Positions 1 to 8,407 of a stretch of DNA of 39,884 nt are shown here, piece after piece. Numbering within the stretch: the first letter of the stretch is position 1; every line of letters begins with the position of its first letter. Below the pieces are notes generated by a model. That model was given only the letters and a program-made list of their open reading frames with translations. It did no database searches and had not been told where the DNA came from. The translations under genes and the position numbers were made by a program. This DNA is from an uncultured Pseudomonadota bacterium. GTDB lineage: Bacteria > Myxococcota_A > UBA796 > UBA9615. The stretch lies in the NCBI GenBank assembly GCA_937891735.1, contig CALAGR010000120.1, positions 1 to 39,884 on the forward strand, in the 5' to 3' direction.

Positions 1-1256
1 AGCGCGGCGAGCTCAAGGAGGTCTACCGCGGGGTCGACAACAAGCCGACGATGGAGACCAACCCGCACCCGGCCTGGCACCTCATCCCGACCACGAACTA
101 CGTCTTCTTCGGGGTCGAAGCGACGCGAGGCTGCCCCTTCGACTGCAACTTCTGCTCGATCAAGCAGATCTACGGCCCGACCTTCCGCGTGCGCAGCCCC
201 GACGACGTGATCGAGGAGATCAAGAAGGCGCCGAACAACCAGATCTTCTTCACCGACGACAACCTCATCGGCAACAAGCCCTTCGCCAAGGAGCTCTTCA
301 CGAAGATGAAGGACCTGGGCGTGTCCTGGGGCTGCCAGATGTCGATCAACGCCGGCTACATGGACGAGATGCTCGACCTGATGAAGGACTCGGGCTGCTT
401 CTTCGTGTTCATCGGGCTCGAGACGCTCGACAAGGAAGCCGTCGTGGCCATGAACAAGCCCGTCAACAAGCTCGACTACTACAAGGGCATCGCGAACATC
501 CAGGCCAAGGGCATGCACGTCATCGGCTCCTTCATCCTGGGCGCGGACAACGACACGCCCGAGACCGTCGTCCAGATCCGCGACTTCGTTCAGGAGAGCC
601 GGCTCAGCTGGGTGATGGTCAACATCATGAACAGCCCCCCGGGGACGGCGGTGCTCAAGCAGATGGAGGCCGAGGGCCGCAACATCGTCTACTCGTACGA
701 CGAGCTGGACGGCGCCCACGCCACCGTGAGGCACCCGACGCTCTCGTTCGACCAGCTCGAGGAGTCCTTCCGGTGGCTGTACCGCGAGGTCTACGGCTGG
801 GACAACATGCGGGAGCGGTTCAGCAAGAGCTTCAGCGAGGGCACGTGGACGCAGACGGCGCGTGAGCTGTCGGTCTGGCAGCAGACCAAGGCGTTCTTCC
901 GCATCGTCAACGAGTACGTGGTCAAGGGCAGCAAGGAGCAGCGTCGCTTCTTCTTCGCCATCACCCGGTTCCTGGGCAAGCGGGTCAACAAGGCCTCGGT
1001 CATCAACGTGCTGCTGCTGGCCCTGAACTGGAACGAGTTCGCCCACGCCCTCAAGCCGACGGTGCGCGCCGCGGACGCGCAGCCCATCGTGTTCCGCTCC
1101 GAGTACATGGTGCCGGTCGAGAACCAGACCCTGGGCAAGACGGACGACGCCGCCAGCGGCGTGGATCGCGACATCGCCCGCATGGTCGGGCCGAAGCTGA
1201 TCCAGATCCAGTCGCGCCAGCCCGCTCCGCGGGAGGAGAACGCGGCCGCCGTCTAG
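1..1256 (+). CDS. B12-binding-type radical SAM protein, 5' end cut by window
   Basis: The reading frame is open from the first bases of the window, so the N-terminus lies outside it. An internal ATG at 51 is not the true start, because coding sequence (..RGELKEVYRG..) runs into it. The visible part begins just before the radical SAM core. The [4Fe-4S]-binding CxxxCxxC motif is seen in GCPFDCNFCSI, followed by SAM-barrel features: FTDDN, then FIGLE. The C-terminal ~150 residues resemble the helical extension that follows the core in B12-binding-domain radical SAM proteins. The N-terminal cobalamin domain expected in that family would lie upstream, unseen. Such enzymes do radical methylations or cyclisations on lipids, pigments or natural products. 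The substrate here cannot be told. It ends 11 nt before an exported hydrolase on the same strand. Confidence 0.85.
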   Translation, partial: RGELKEVYRGVDNKPTMETNPHPAWHLIPTTNYVFFGVEATRGCPFDCNFCSIKQIYGPTFRVRSPDDVIEEIKKAPNNQIFFTDDNLIGNKPFAKELFTKMKDLGVSWGCQMSINAGYMDEMLDLMKDSGCFFVFIGLETLDKEAVVAMNKPVNKLDYYKGIANIQAKGMHVIGSFILGADNDTPETVVQIRDFVQESRLSWVMVNIMNSPPGTAVLKQMEAEGRNIVYSYDELDGAHATVRHPTLSFDQLEESFRWLYREVYGWDNMRERFSKSFSEGTWTQTARELSVWQQTKAFFRIVNEYVVKGSKEQRRFFFAITRFLGKRVNKASVINVLLLALNWNEFAHALKPTVRAADAQPIVFRSEYMVPVENQTLGKTDDAASGVDRDIARMVGPKLIQIQSRQPAPREENAAAV

Positions 1257-1267
1257 CCGGACGCGCC

Positions 1268-2338
1268 GTGCCTCCGATCCGTACGACGATCTTCGGTCTG
1301 CTGGCCGTCTTGACCCTGACGGGCCCGGCGGCTGGCGCCGGGGTGCGGTTTGATGGCCCCGCCACCGAAGAGATGGGCTGCCAGCAGAACGAGTGGCCCT
1401 GCGCGTGGCCGTACGTGTCGCTCGCCGAGCGGTTTCCGCAGCACGCCAGTGCACGTCGGTGGAGCTGGGGGCAGCTGAGCGCCTGGGTCCAGGACGCGCG
1501 GGAGCAGCTGGTCGAGCCCGAGTGGCCCCAGCCGACCGAGCCCGATCTGCACCGCCGGATCCGAGACGAGCTGGACGCCGACTGGCTGTGGTGGCGCCTG
1601 GGGCTCTTCGGCGGGACGTCCTCGCCGGTCCGGGTGGGGCCCATGACCTCCGGCAACATCCACCGGGACAGCGACCGCACTCACCTGTGGATCGAGGACG
1701 AGGTGGTGCTGGGCTTCCCCGCGATCCTGCTTCGCCCTCCGGGGCCGGGTCCACATCCCGCGGTGCTCGTGATCCACGGGCACAACGGGGATGCGCACCA
1801 GTCCTTCGATGATCTCGGAGGACGGCAGCTGGCCGAGGCAGGGTTCCTCGTGTTCGCGCCGACGATCCGCGTCAACGGCGCCTCGGTGGTGGAGGACGCG
1901 GTGACGCGCGTGCTCCTGGAAGACGGCTTCTCCATCCTCGCGCTGCGGGTCTACGAGCAGCTGCTGGCCTTGCGGATCTTGAGGGCGATGCCCGACGTGG
2001 ACCCCGCCCGGATCGGCGTGCTGGCCCACTCTGGCGGCACGGCGGGGGCGAACCTCGCGGTCCGGCTGGCGCCCTGGATGGCGGCGCTGGTGACCGACAA
2101 CGAGTGCCAGTACTACTCGGAGGGAACGGCCCAGGAGGAGCCCGTGGCGGAGGTGCTCGACGAGACCTTCCCGCCGCTGTACCCCCTGCATCCCGCGCTG
2201 CTCCGATACGAGGATCTGCCCATCCCTGCGCTTCGGGTGCCCTACGGGCCGGTGGCCTCGATGCCCCAGGTCGTGCGGTTCTTCCAGGACACGCTCGGCG
2301 CGCCCCAACCCTCGGGGTCTGCCCTTCGCCGCCGGTAG
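1268..2338 (+). CDS. Exported alpha/beta hydrolase (acetyl-xylan-esterase/dienelactone-hydrolase-like)
   Basis: The 356-residue protein starts at GTG and has a signal peptide (residues 1 to about 23, hydrophobic core FGLLAVLTLTGPAAGA), so it is probably periplasmic or secreted. The alpha/beta-hydrolase fold shows as an oxyanion-loop-like strand, VLVIHGHNG (about 168), and a nucleophile elbow, LAHSGGT, near residue 255. The elbow is AHSGG, where the canonical GxSxG has Gly first. The arrangement of a substituted N-terminal region followed by the hydrolase core resembles large secreted esterases annotated as acetyl xylan esterase or dienelactone hydrolase. The substrate is not determinable. No convincing Shine-Dalgarno precedes the GTG. 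It lies 11 nt after the radical SAM gene and may be cotranscribed with it. Confidence 0.75.
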   Translation: MPPIRTTIFGLLAVLTLTGPAAGAGVRFDGPATEEMGCQQNEWPCAWPYVSLAERFPQHASARRWSWGQLSAWVQDAREQLVEPEWPQPTEPDLHRRIRDELDADWLWWRLGLFGGTSSPVRVGPMTSGNIHRDSDRTHLWIEDEVVLGFPAILLRPPGPGPHPAVLVIHGHNGDAHQSFDDLGGRQLAEAGFLVFAPTIRVNGASVVEDAVTRVLLEDGFSILALRVYEQLLALRILRAMPDVDPARIGVLAHSGGTAGANLAVRLAPWMAALVTDNECQYYSEGTAQEEPVAEVLDETFPPLYPLHPALLRYEDLPIPALRVPYGPVASMPQVVRFFQDTLGAPQPSGSALRRR

Positions 2339-2341
2339 GAT
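2336..2341 (+). promoter_or_regulatory. Candidate -10 element (TAGGAT) for leaderless transcript
   Basis: TAGGAT fits the TANNNT -10 consensus. It ends 7 nt before the ATG at 2349, a spacing that would place transcription initiation at the start codon. It overlaps the stop codon of the upstream hydrolase. The AGGA inside it could alternatively act as a weak Shine-Dalgarno for the same ATG. No clear -35 is seen. Confidence 0.35.
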
Positions 2342-2348
2342 GCACGCC

Positions 2349-3599
2349 ATGGCCGTGATCCCCCGCCGCCCGACCCTGGCTGCCCGCACCCTGACCCGCC
2401 TCGCGGACGTGCCCTCCTGGGTTCGCTGGGTGCTCCCCCTGCTGGTGTGGTGCGCGGGCGCGACGCTGCTGTCGGTGGTGCCGACGACGGAGGGTCCGCC
2501 TCTGCCGCCGTTGCAGGCCGGGTATGTGGCCGTCCAGCTGTTCGTGCTGAGCCCCCACGGCTACCCGACCGAGCCGGCGAGCCTCGCGGGGGCCGCCTTG
2601 TGGCTCGTGATGCTGACCGCGCCGGCCCTGACGGCCACCGCGCTGGCCGACTTCGTGAGGCGCCACCTGCTGTCCCCGTCTGCGCTGGTGCGCGGCCTGT
2701 CCGACCACGTCCTGGTGTGCGGTCTGGGCGACCACGGGCACGCTGTCGTGGAGCGCGCCCTGGCCCGGGGGCTCGCGGTGGTCGCGCTGGACACGAACCG
2801 GGGGATCCTGGCGGAGCCACTCCCAGGCCAGCGACTGCACTTCATCCAGGGAGACATGACGGACTCGGCCACGCTCCTGGCCGCCGGCGTGGACCGGGCC
2901 GGGCACGTCTTCCTGTGCGCCGGCGACCCCCTCGCCAACCTGGACGCGGGCAGCGCCGCCCGGGCGGCGTCCGGGTCCGTCGCCGACGGTGGGCCCCGGC
3001 TCCACATCCTGGTGGACGAGATGGACTCGATGTCCGCGCTCCTGGGGCCCCTCGGGCTGGAGCCCACCGAGCTCGTCGATCAGTTCGCGGTCAGCGCCAA
3101 GGCCCTGGTGGGTTCGGACACGGTGGGGGATGGGCTCGCGCGGCTCCACCGGGGAGCGCGCCCGACCAGGATCGCGCTCGTCGGGTTCGGCAGGTTCGGC
3201 CAGGCCGTGCTGCGCGTGCTGCTCGACCACCCGGGCCTGCCGCGGGACGACGTGACCCTGGTGGTGGTGGATAGAAAGGGGGCGATTCGCCTCGGTGGCT
3301 TCGAGGCGCAGGCCGCGGCCCTCGGGATCCGACTCGAGGTGGCCGCGTCCGCCGACGTGGAGACCTGGACGGCGGAGATCGCCGCCGGCGGCGAGGAGCG
3401 GCGCCCAGGGATCGTCTTTCTGTGCGTGGACAACGATCCCCTCGCCCTCCGGTCGGCGGCCCTGCTCCGGTCCGCGGTGCACGACGTGGTGGTGGTGGTG
3501 CGGGTGGCCCGGCGTCTGAACTCCGACGGGGACGCGCGGTTCCTGCCGTGCAGCGTGCCCGACCTGTTTGCCAGCACCGTGGACGGGTTGCTCTCTTGA
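2349..3599 (+). CDS. Two-RCK (TrkA-N) membrane protein, ion-channel-like
   Basis: The protein has about 416 residues from the ATG at 2349 (MAVIPRRP); an ATG at 2340 is in frame, but upstream signals fit 2349 better. Two N-terminal hydrophobic segments (about 24-44 and 82-101) are followed by two Rossmann-type TrkA-N/RCK domains. Their nucleotide-binding glycine motifs are VLVCGLGDHGHAV (about 122) and LVGFGRFGQAV (about 278). The layout matches NAD-binding two-RCK proteins related to potassium channels and Trk regulators. The loop between the two membrane segments has no TVGYG-like selectivity filter; the nearest string is SPHGYP. It may therefore be a channel with a divergent pore, or a membrane-anchored NAD sensor. 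Regulation by NAD(H) or divalent cations is known for RCK domains and only inferred here. Confidence 0.75.
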   Translation: MAVIPRRPTLAARTLTRLADVPSWVRWVLPLLVWCAGATLLSVVPTTEGPPLPPLQAGYVAVQLFVLSPHGYPTEPASLAGAALWLVMLTAPALTATALADFVRRHLLSPSALVRGLSDHVLVCGLGDHGHAVVERALARGLAVVALDTNRGILAEPLPGQRLHFIQGDMTDSATLLAAGVDRAGHVFLCAGDPLANLDAGSAARAASGSVADGGPRLHILVDEMDSMSALLGPLGLEPTELVDQFAVSAKALVGSDTVGDGLARLHRGARPTRIALVGFGRFGQAVLRVLLDHPGLPRDDVTLVVVDRKGAIRLGGFEAQAAALGIRLEVAASADVETWTAEIAAGGEERRPGIVFLCVDNDPLALRSAALLRSAVHDVVVVVRVARRLNSDGDARFLPCSVPDLFASTVDGLLS

Positions 3600-3637
3600 T
3601 CACAATGCGCGCCGGTCGTTTGCGGCATGATTCGGGC

Positions 3638-4489
3638 GTGCGTATCGCCGTCGCCCCCGCCGTCGCAGGCCTGTTGACGCTCCTGCTGACCGCGTCGTCA
3701 GGCTGGGCAGACGAGCCGGATCCGGGCGTCGTGTCGGGGATGGTCGGCTCCCACGGCGGCATGGTGGGTCTGGCCAACGGCATGCAGGCGGGTCTGCTCC
3801 CGGGCTCGGCCCGAGACGCTGGTGGCTGGCACCTCCTGCAGCTGGAGAGCGCCGAGGCGTTGCTTCCGCCTCCCGAGGGCGTCGGCCCGAGGCTGCTGGA
3901 CCGACGGAGCAGCACGCCCCTGGGCATGGTCGAAGGCCCACCGCTGTCGATCAGCCCGGGCTTTCGGCTGCGCGTGGAGCCGGCCGATCCCTCCGCCCAG
4001 GCGAGGCCCGCCGAGGCCGACGCGGCGGCGTGGAGTGTCTGGCTGGAGTCGGTGCCCGCGGACCTGATGCCGTGGTTGGACGCCGCGTACGCAGATCAGC
4101 GCAAGGGGCTCCTGGTCGCGGTACCCGATGCGGGCCCGCCCCGGACCGCCGAGCGGGTGTCGGTGTGGCTGCGGAGCCCGGGAGGGTTGCGAAGGACCGG
4201 CGACGCCGAGCGAGTGGGCGCGCCGCGCCCGGGGGACGACGCCCTGCAGCGCTGGGATCCGTGCCTGCTCCTGGGACGCCTCGACGCCGCTGGCACCGCC
4301 TGGTTCTACCTGGCGGAGCCGTCCTGCGGCTTCGACCCGGCGCCGGTCTGGACGCCGCTGCGGGAGCAGTCCCAGGGCGAGTTCGAGGCCTGGGTCGTCG
4401 AGCAGACGCCGCCCAAGGAGCTCCGGGCCGTGCGCAAGGAGCTCAAGGCGATGGCGCGGGAGGAGAGCAAGCTCGAAAAGGAGGACTGA
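3638..4489 (+). CDS. Exported hypothetical protein
   Basis: I do not recognise the family. From the GTG at 3638 it is 283 residues with a clean signal peptide (VRIAVAPAVAGLLTLLLTAS, cleavage near GWADE). An in-frame ATG at 3605 would add 11 residues in front of the signal peptide. A CATGAT hexamer ends 6 nt before the GTG, which favours the shorter form. The mature protein is rich in Ala, Gly, Pro and Trp with no visible catalytic motif. The last ~30 residues are charged and probably helical (KELRAVRKELKAMAREE). The upstream TrkA-like gene ends 38 nt earlier. The downstream neighbour is convergent and its stop lies 38 nt away. Confidence 0.6.
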   Translation: MRIAVAPAVAGLLTLLLTASSGWADEPDPGVVSGMVGSHGGMVGLANGMQAGLLPGSARDAGGWHLLQLESAEALLPPPEGVGPRLLDRRSSTPLGMVEGPPLSISPGFRLRVEPADPSAQARPAEADAAAWSVWLESVPADLMPWLDAAYADQRKGLLVAVPDAGPPRTAERVSVWLRSPGGLRRTGDAERVGAPRPGDDALQRWDPCLLLGRLDAAGTAWFYLAEPSCGFDPAPVWTPLREQSQGEFEAWVVEQTPPKELRAVRKELKAMAREESKLEKED

Positions 4490-4527
4490 GGTCGCTTCGC
4501 GGCGCCCTCACTCCGACGCCGGCGCAG

Positions 4528-6597
4528 TCAAGCGCCGCGCGCCGACACCACCATCACCGTGGTGTTGTCCTCGGTGCCGCCGTTCAGCGCATCCATCACG
4601 AGCAGGCGGGCCGATTCGGCGTCGTCCGTGTTCGTCATGATCTCGGCGATGCGATCCGCGGACAGCACCCCCGACAGCCCGTCGGAGCACAGCAGGAACC
4701 GGTCCCCGTCCAGCACCTGCACCGGGCCGGCGACGTCGATGTCCAGGCTGCGGCTGCTCCCCACGGCCTGGCTGAGCACATGACCACGCGGGTCGATGGC
4801 CGCTTCTTCGGGGGTCAGGGCGCCCGCCCGGACCAGGAGGCGCAGCAGGGAGTGGTCCTCCGTCAGCTGCTCCAGGCCGCCGTCCCGCAGCCGGTACAGG
4901 CGTGAGTCGCCGACGTGCGCGCGATGGACCTCGGCCCCCTCGGCGAGCAGGAGCACCAAGGTGGTGCCGCACCCCATGAGCGCGGGGGTTTCCTCGGACA
5001 AGGCGTGCACGGCTTCGTTCGCTTGGATCACGAGCTCCCGCAGGAGCTGGCTCGGCGCTGCGTCCGCGTCGGAGGCCGCGAAGCCCTGCAGCGACGCGTC
5101 CACCGCCACCCGGCTCGCCTGGTAGCCGCCGGCGTGCCCGCCCATGCCGTCCGCGAGCACGAACAGCACGCGCTCGGACCGGTCGGGGTGCTGGATGCTG
5201 CCCAGGAAGTCCTGGTTCTGTTCGCGGGGGCCGGTGTGGGTGAGCTCGGCGCTCGACCACCGGCCGAAGTCGCGCAGATCGGGCTCCGTGACCGGATCGA
5301 GCCCCGGCGTGGGCGGGCGGTCGAACGCCCGGGAGGACGGCGGGTCGAACGTGGATGGAGGCCGGACCGGCTCGGGCGTCGGCGCGGGCTCGTCGTGCGC
5401 GAAGGGAGCCCGTGGTGGCGTGGGCGTGGGCATCGGCGGGTTGGGGCCTGCCGCGGCCAGCTCCTCCCAGCTCGGGCCGGCGGTCCGCCGTGCCACCACG
5501 AACGCGACCCCGGCGCTGAGCACCACCGCCAGGCACAGCAGCACCAGCGGACTGGGGTAGCCCCCCGAGTCGTCTTCGTCCGGGGGCGCCGCCGCAGGCT
5601 CGGCGGCGTGATCCGGGGCGATCACGGGGGAGTCCAGGGCGACGTTGAAGGGGGTGGTCCGCCCGAGCATCGACAGCTCGCCCGCCAGGCGCCCCGCCGG
5701 CAGCGAGCCGGTCGGCAGCGTGACCACGAACACGCCGTCCAGGACCGCGCCGGCCTGGATCAGCGCGCGCTCCAACGCTGGGCTGGTGACGCTGGAGCCG
5801 GTCTCCGAGCCGCCCACCAGCTCGATCAGGCGTCCCCCGGATCGCGCCGCGAGCACCGCCATGACGCGGCGGGCCGACTCCTCCTGGCCGCGGCCCAGAG
5901 GGGGCACGAAGATCGGGATGATGGGGATCCCGCTGTCTTCGGCGAGGCCGCGCACGAAGTCGAAGGTCCAGGGGGGCGCGGAGCCGAGGTCGAGCCCGTC
6001 GCTGACCAGGATCAACGCCCGCTGCTTCGGCAGGTGCTTGTCCTGGACGAGGCCTTCGAGCGCGCGCCCGACGGCCTCGAAGAGGAGCGAGCCGGGCCGG
6101 CGGGGGATCCGGACCGCCTTCACCGACAGGTCGAGTTCCTCGCGGTTGGCTGTCCAGGCCACCTCCAGGCCCCGCGGTTCGTAGTCCACGGCCACGATCT
6201 GCAGCATCTCCGAGCGAGGTCGCCCCTGCAGGAACTCGCTGACCGACCGATGCACGATGCCGTCGGGCGGCGGGAGCGCTCCCGTGTCGATGAGCAGGGT
6301 GACCGCGCGCGGCTCCTCGCCGATGGATCGCACCGCCGTCGCGGTGACCGTCGCGGTGCCCGCCACCGCGGAGACGCGATCTGGCGACGGCGTGTTGGGT
6401 GGCGCCTTTCCCTCGACGAGGGCCGCGACCGTGAGCTCCAGCGCAGCGCCGTCGGAGGACGGACGCGCGCCGATGACCCGCACCTCGATGGGCGGATCTG
6501 CATGGGCCGGCGCGACGAGGAGGAGGGCGAGGAGGAGGGCGACCGCGCCCACACGGCGCGGGGGGTGGGGCGCAACCGGCGCACGGACAGTGGACAT
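4528..6597 (-). CDS. Exported VWA domain / TM / PP2C Ser/Thr phosphatase fusion
   Basis: The 689-residue predicted receptor phosphatase is laid out in this order. A signal peptide spans about 15-33. An extracytoplasmic von Willebrand A-like domain spans about 97-290 (AVTLLIDTGALPP, then ALILVSDGLD). A transmembrane helix spans about 348-369 and a Pro-rich linker about 385-440. A complete PP2C domain spans about 445-689. PP2C metal and phosphate motifs are intact: REQNQDF, LADGMGGHAGG (483-488), TEDHSLLRLLV, LLCSDGLSGVLS. The first MIDAS-type loop of the VWA domain reads DTGAL instead of DxSxS, so metal binding there is doubtful. GGGAGG-type Shine-Dalgarno (GGGAGG, 5 nt from ATG) supports the start. 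It is divergent from a Ser/Thr kinase 81 nt away, its likely partner. I infer that ligand or surface binding outside the membrane controls dephosphorylation inside. Confidence 0.88.
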   Translation of the reverse strand: MSTVRAPVAPHPPRRVGAVALLLALLLVAPAHADPPIEVRVIGARPSSDGAALELTVAALVEGKAPPNTPSPDRVSAVAGTATVTATAVRSIGEEPRAVTLLIDTGALPPPDGIVHRSVSEFLQGRPRSEMLQIVAVDYEPRGLEVAWTANREELDLSVKAVRIPRRPGSLLFEAVGRALEGLVQDKHLPKQRALILVSDGLDLGSAPPWTFDFVRGLAEDSGIPIIPIFVPPLGRGQEESARRVMAVLAARSGGRLIELVGGSETGSSVTSPALERALIQAGAVLDGVFVVTLPTGSLPAGRLAGELSMLGRTTPFNVALDSPVIAPDHAAEPAAAPPDEDDSGGYPSPLVLLCLAVVLSAGVAFVVARRTAGPSWEELAAAGPNPPMPTPTPPRAPFAHDEPAPTPEPVRPPSTFDPPSSRAFDRPPTPGLDPVTEPDLRDFGRWSSAELTHTGPREQNQDFLGSIQHPDRSERVLFVLADGMGGHAGGYQASRVAVDASLQGFAASDADAAPSQLLRELVIQANEAVHALSEETPALMGCGTTLVLLLAEGAEVHRAHVGDSRLYRLRDGGLEQLTEDHSLLRLLVRAGALTPEEAAIDPRGHVLSQAVGSSRSLDIDVAGPVQVLDGDRFLLCSDGLSGVLSADRIAEIMTNTDDAESARLLVMDALNGGTEDNTTVMVVSARGA

Positions 6598-6631
6598 CGA
6601 GCCTCCCGGTGCGCGTGCGTCACCAGGACGC

Positions 6632-6637
6632 AGTGTA
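6632..6637 (-). promoter_or_regulatory. Candidate -10 element (TACACT) for the VWA-PP2C gene
   Basis: On the minus strand TACACT lies about 35 nt upstream of the ATG at 6597, leaving a short leader that contains the GGGAGG ribosome-binding site. It sits in the 81-nt divergent region shared with the kinase gene. No clear -35 is seen. Confidence 0.3.
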
Positions 6638-6663
6638 TCGCGGCCCTGGGAGGGCAGGTCCGC

Positions 6664-6669
6664 TAGGAT
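6664..6669 (+). promoter_or_regulatory. Candidate -10 element (TAGGAT) for the kinase gene
   Basis: TAGGAT ends 9 nt before the GTG start at 6679. This gives either a leaderless or near-leaderless transcript. Its AGGA could also serve as a Shine-Dalgarno with 10-nt spacing. The same hexamer precedes genes at 2349 and 29130. Confidence 0.3.
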
Positions 6670-6678
6670 CGCCCCATC

Positions 6679-7926
6679 GTGCCCGAGTCTGCGCCTCTCA
6701 CCCTCGCGGTCGGCCAGGAGCTGGGGGCCTATCGCCTGGTCTCCCGCCTCGGCGCGGGCGGATCAGCGGAGGTCTGGCTGGCCATCGAATCGGGGCCCCT
6801 GGGCTTCGAGAAGAAGGTCGCGTTGAAGGTGTTGCGGGCGGGCACCCAGGTCGGCGAGCGGGACTTCCGGTCCCTGGTGAACGAAGCGCGCCTCACGGGG
6901 CACCTGAGCCACCCCCACATCGTCGACTTCTACGGGGTCGCCCGGCAGGCGGGCCTGTGGTTCATGGCCATGGAGTACGTCGATGGACGGAGCCTGCACG
7001 GCCTGATGCGGGACCTCGAAGGCCTGGGCATGCCGTTGCCGCGCTCGGTCATCCTCGATGTCGGGATCCAGATCGCCCGGGCCCTGCGTCACGCCCACAG
7101 CGCCGTGGACCTCGCGGGCCGGTCCTTGTCGGTGATCCACCGGGACCTGAAGCCGGCCAACATCCTCATTGCGCGGCAGGGCGGCGTGAAGATCGCCGAC
7201 TTCGGCATCGCGAGCGCCGCGACCAACCTGCAGTCCCTGGTGGGGGTGCAGGGCACGCTGGCGTACATGGCCCCCGAGTACTGGGCCGCGGCGCCGGTGA
7301 TCTCGCCGGCGGTGGACCTGTTCGCCGTCGGCGCGGTGCTGTTCGAGCTGGTGACCGGCCGGCAGCTCCTCGACGAGGAGGGCACCGAGCGCATCGAGGA
7401 ACAGGCCGTGTGGGGCGACGCCGACGCCGAGGTGGAGCTGGTGCGGCCCATCTTCCCGGCCCTCGTCCCGGTGGTGCGCGCCTTGATCGAGCGAAACCCC
7501 GAGCTGCGCACCCAGCGCGCGTCCCAGGTGGAAGCGGCCCTTCTCGCGCTTCGGGAGCAGCTCGGAGCGCCCGGAGACATCGAGCAGTTCCTGTGGCTGC
7601 TGGAGCTGGCCCAGATGAGCCGCAAGGAGCGCCGAACCCACACCGCAGACCTGCACGTACCCCGCAGTGATGAGCCGGGCTGGGCGGATCTGGGCCGGAT
7701 CCTGGCCGGGGACTCGGACACGTTGCGGCCCACGACCCAGGACTGGATGCCGGTGATCGGATCACGCCCGACTCACGAGACCTGGGAGTTCAGCGATCCG
7801 CGCCCCACCGCGGCCCCCCCGCAGATCCAGGAGCACGCCCCGCCGACCGGCCGCGTCCGCTGGTTGCTGGGCGCGGGTCTGTTCCTGCTGGGGGTGGCCG
7901 TCGGACTGCTCGGCACCTGCCTGTGA
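6679..7926 (+). CDS. Tail-anchored Ser/Thr protein kinase (PknB-like)
   Basis: The 415-residue protein is a Hanks-type kinase of the bacterial PknB class. All key elements are present: Gly-rich loop LGAGGSAEVWLA (24-35), ATP Lys50 in VALKVL, catalytic loop HRDLKPAN (154-161, Asp156), DFG (174-176) and APE (198-200). The kinase lobe ends near residue 295. A ~95-residue polar juxtamembrane stretch follows, then one hydrophobic helix (about 393-412) that finishes three residues before the C-terminus. There is no extracytoplasmic sensor domain, unlike many PknB proteins. The GTG start follows a TAGGAT element. It is divergent from the VWA-PP2C phosphatase, so the pair probably forms a reversible phosphorylation circuit in which the phosphatase carries the outside domain. 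Targets are unknown. Confidence 0.92.
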   Translation: MPESAPLTLAVGQELGAYRLVSRLGAGGSAEVWLAIESGPLGFEKKVALKVLRAGTQVGERDFRSLVNEARLTGHLSHPHIVDFYGVARQAGLWFMAMEYVDGRSLHGLMRDLEGLGMPLPRSVILDVGIQIARALRHAHSAVDLAGRSLSVIHRDLKPANILIARQGGVKIADFGIASAATNLQSLVGVQGTLAYMAPEYWAAAPVISPAVDLFAVGAVLFELVTGRQLLDEEGTERIEEQAVWGDADAEVELVRPIFPALVPVVRALIERNPELRTQRASQVEAALLALREQLGAPGDIEQFLWLLELAQMSRKERRTHTADLHVPRSDEPGWADLGRILAGDSDTLRPTTQDWMPVIGSRPTHETWEFSDPRPTAAPPQIQEHAPPTGRVRWLLGAGLFLLGVAVGLLGTCL

Positions 7927-7936
7927 CGGAGGTGGC

Positions 7937-8350
7937 TCACCAGGCCAGCGTTCGCTGGGACTTCCCCGCGAAGCATGGCAGCCGCTCGAGCCCTTCGATC
8001 CAGCCTGCGCGCTCCTCGTAGCTCACGTGGGAGTCTGCGGCCCGGTCGATCCCGTCCAGGATCCCGACGGGCACGTACACACGGCCTGGGGTGGCGTCCG
8101 CCCGGTACAGGACCTGGGTGCCGCAGCGGCCGCAGAAGCCCCGGTGCACCCCTGCGCTGCTCTCGAACAGGTGGGGCTCCCCGGTCATCGTGAACCGTTG
8201 CTCGGGCACCGAGGTCCAGGTGACGAACGGCGCCGCGTGGGCGACCCGGCAGGACGCACAGTGGCAGTGGGACACGAAGTCCGTGGGCGGGGTGATCGTG
8301 AGGGTGATGGCCCCACAGAGGCAGCGACCGGTGAGGACGGCGGGTGACAT
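7937..8350 (-). CDS. GFA family (glutathione-dependent formaldehyde-activating-like) protein
   Basis: The 137-residue protein starts at the ATG at 8350 (MSPAVLTG); the longer open frame upstream would cross into the divergent gene. It shows the zinc-binding cysteine pattern of the GFA/CENP-V fold: RCLCGAIT, CHCASCR and FCGRCGTQV. The length matches single-domain family members, which are usually 120-150 residues. Despite the family name, most members have no shown formaldehyde activity, and the substrate is unknown. It is convergent with the kinase gene, 10 nt between stops, and divergent from the MBL-fold lipoprotein 57 nt away. Confidence 0.85.
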   Translation of the reverse strand: MSPAVLTGRCLCGAITLTITPPTDFVSHCHCASCRVAHAAPFVTWTSVPEQRFTMTGEPHLFESSAGVHRGFCGRCGTQVLYRADATPGRVYVPVGILDGIDRAADSHVSYEERAGWIEGLERLPCFAGKSQRTLAW

Positions 8351-8395
8351 GTGCGATCCATACCCCGTGGCGGGACGGGCGGCGAGCGGCGCCGC

Positions 8396-8401
8396 TACCC
8401 T
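8396..8401 (+). promoter_or_regulatory. Candidate -10 element (TACCCT), leaderless spacing
   Basis: TACCCT ends 6 nt before the ATG at 8408, which has no Shine-Dalgarno. This would make the MBL-fold lipoprotein mRNA leaderless. No -35 element is evident. Confidence 0.35.
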
Positions 8402-8407
8402 GCGCGC

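Noticed and set aside
4490..4527. Intrinsic terminator between convergent genes
   Set aside because: GC-rich but with no stable hairpin followed by a T-run on either strand that I can find by eye.
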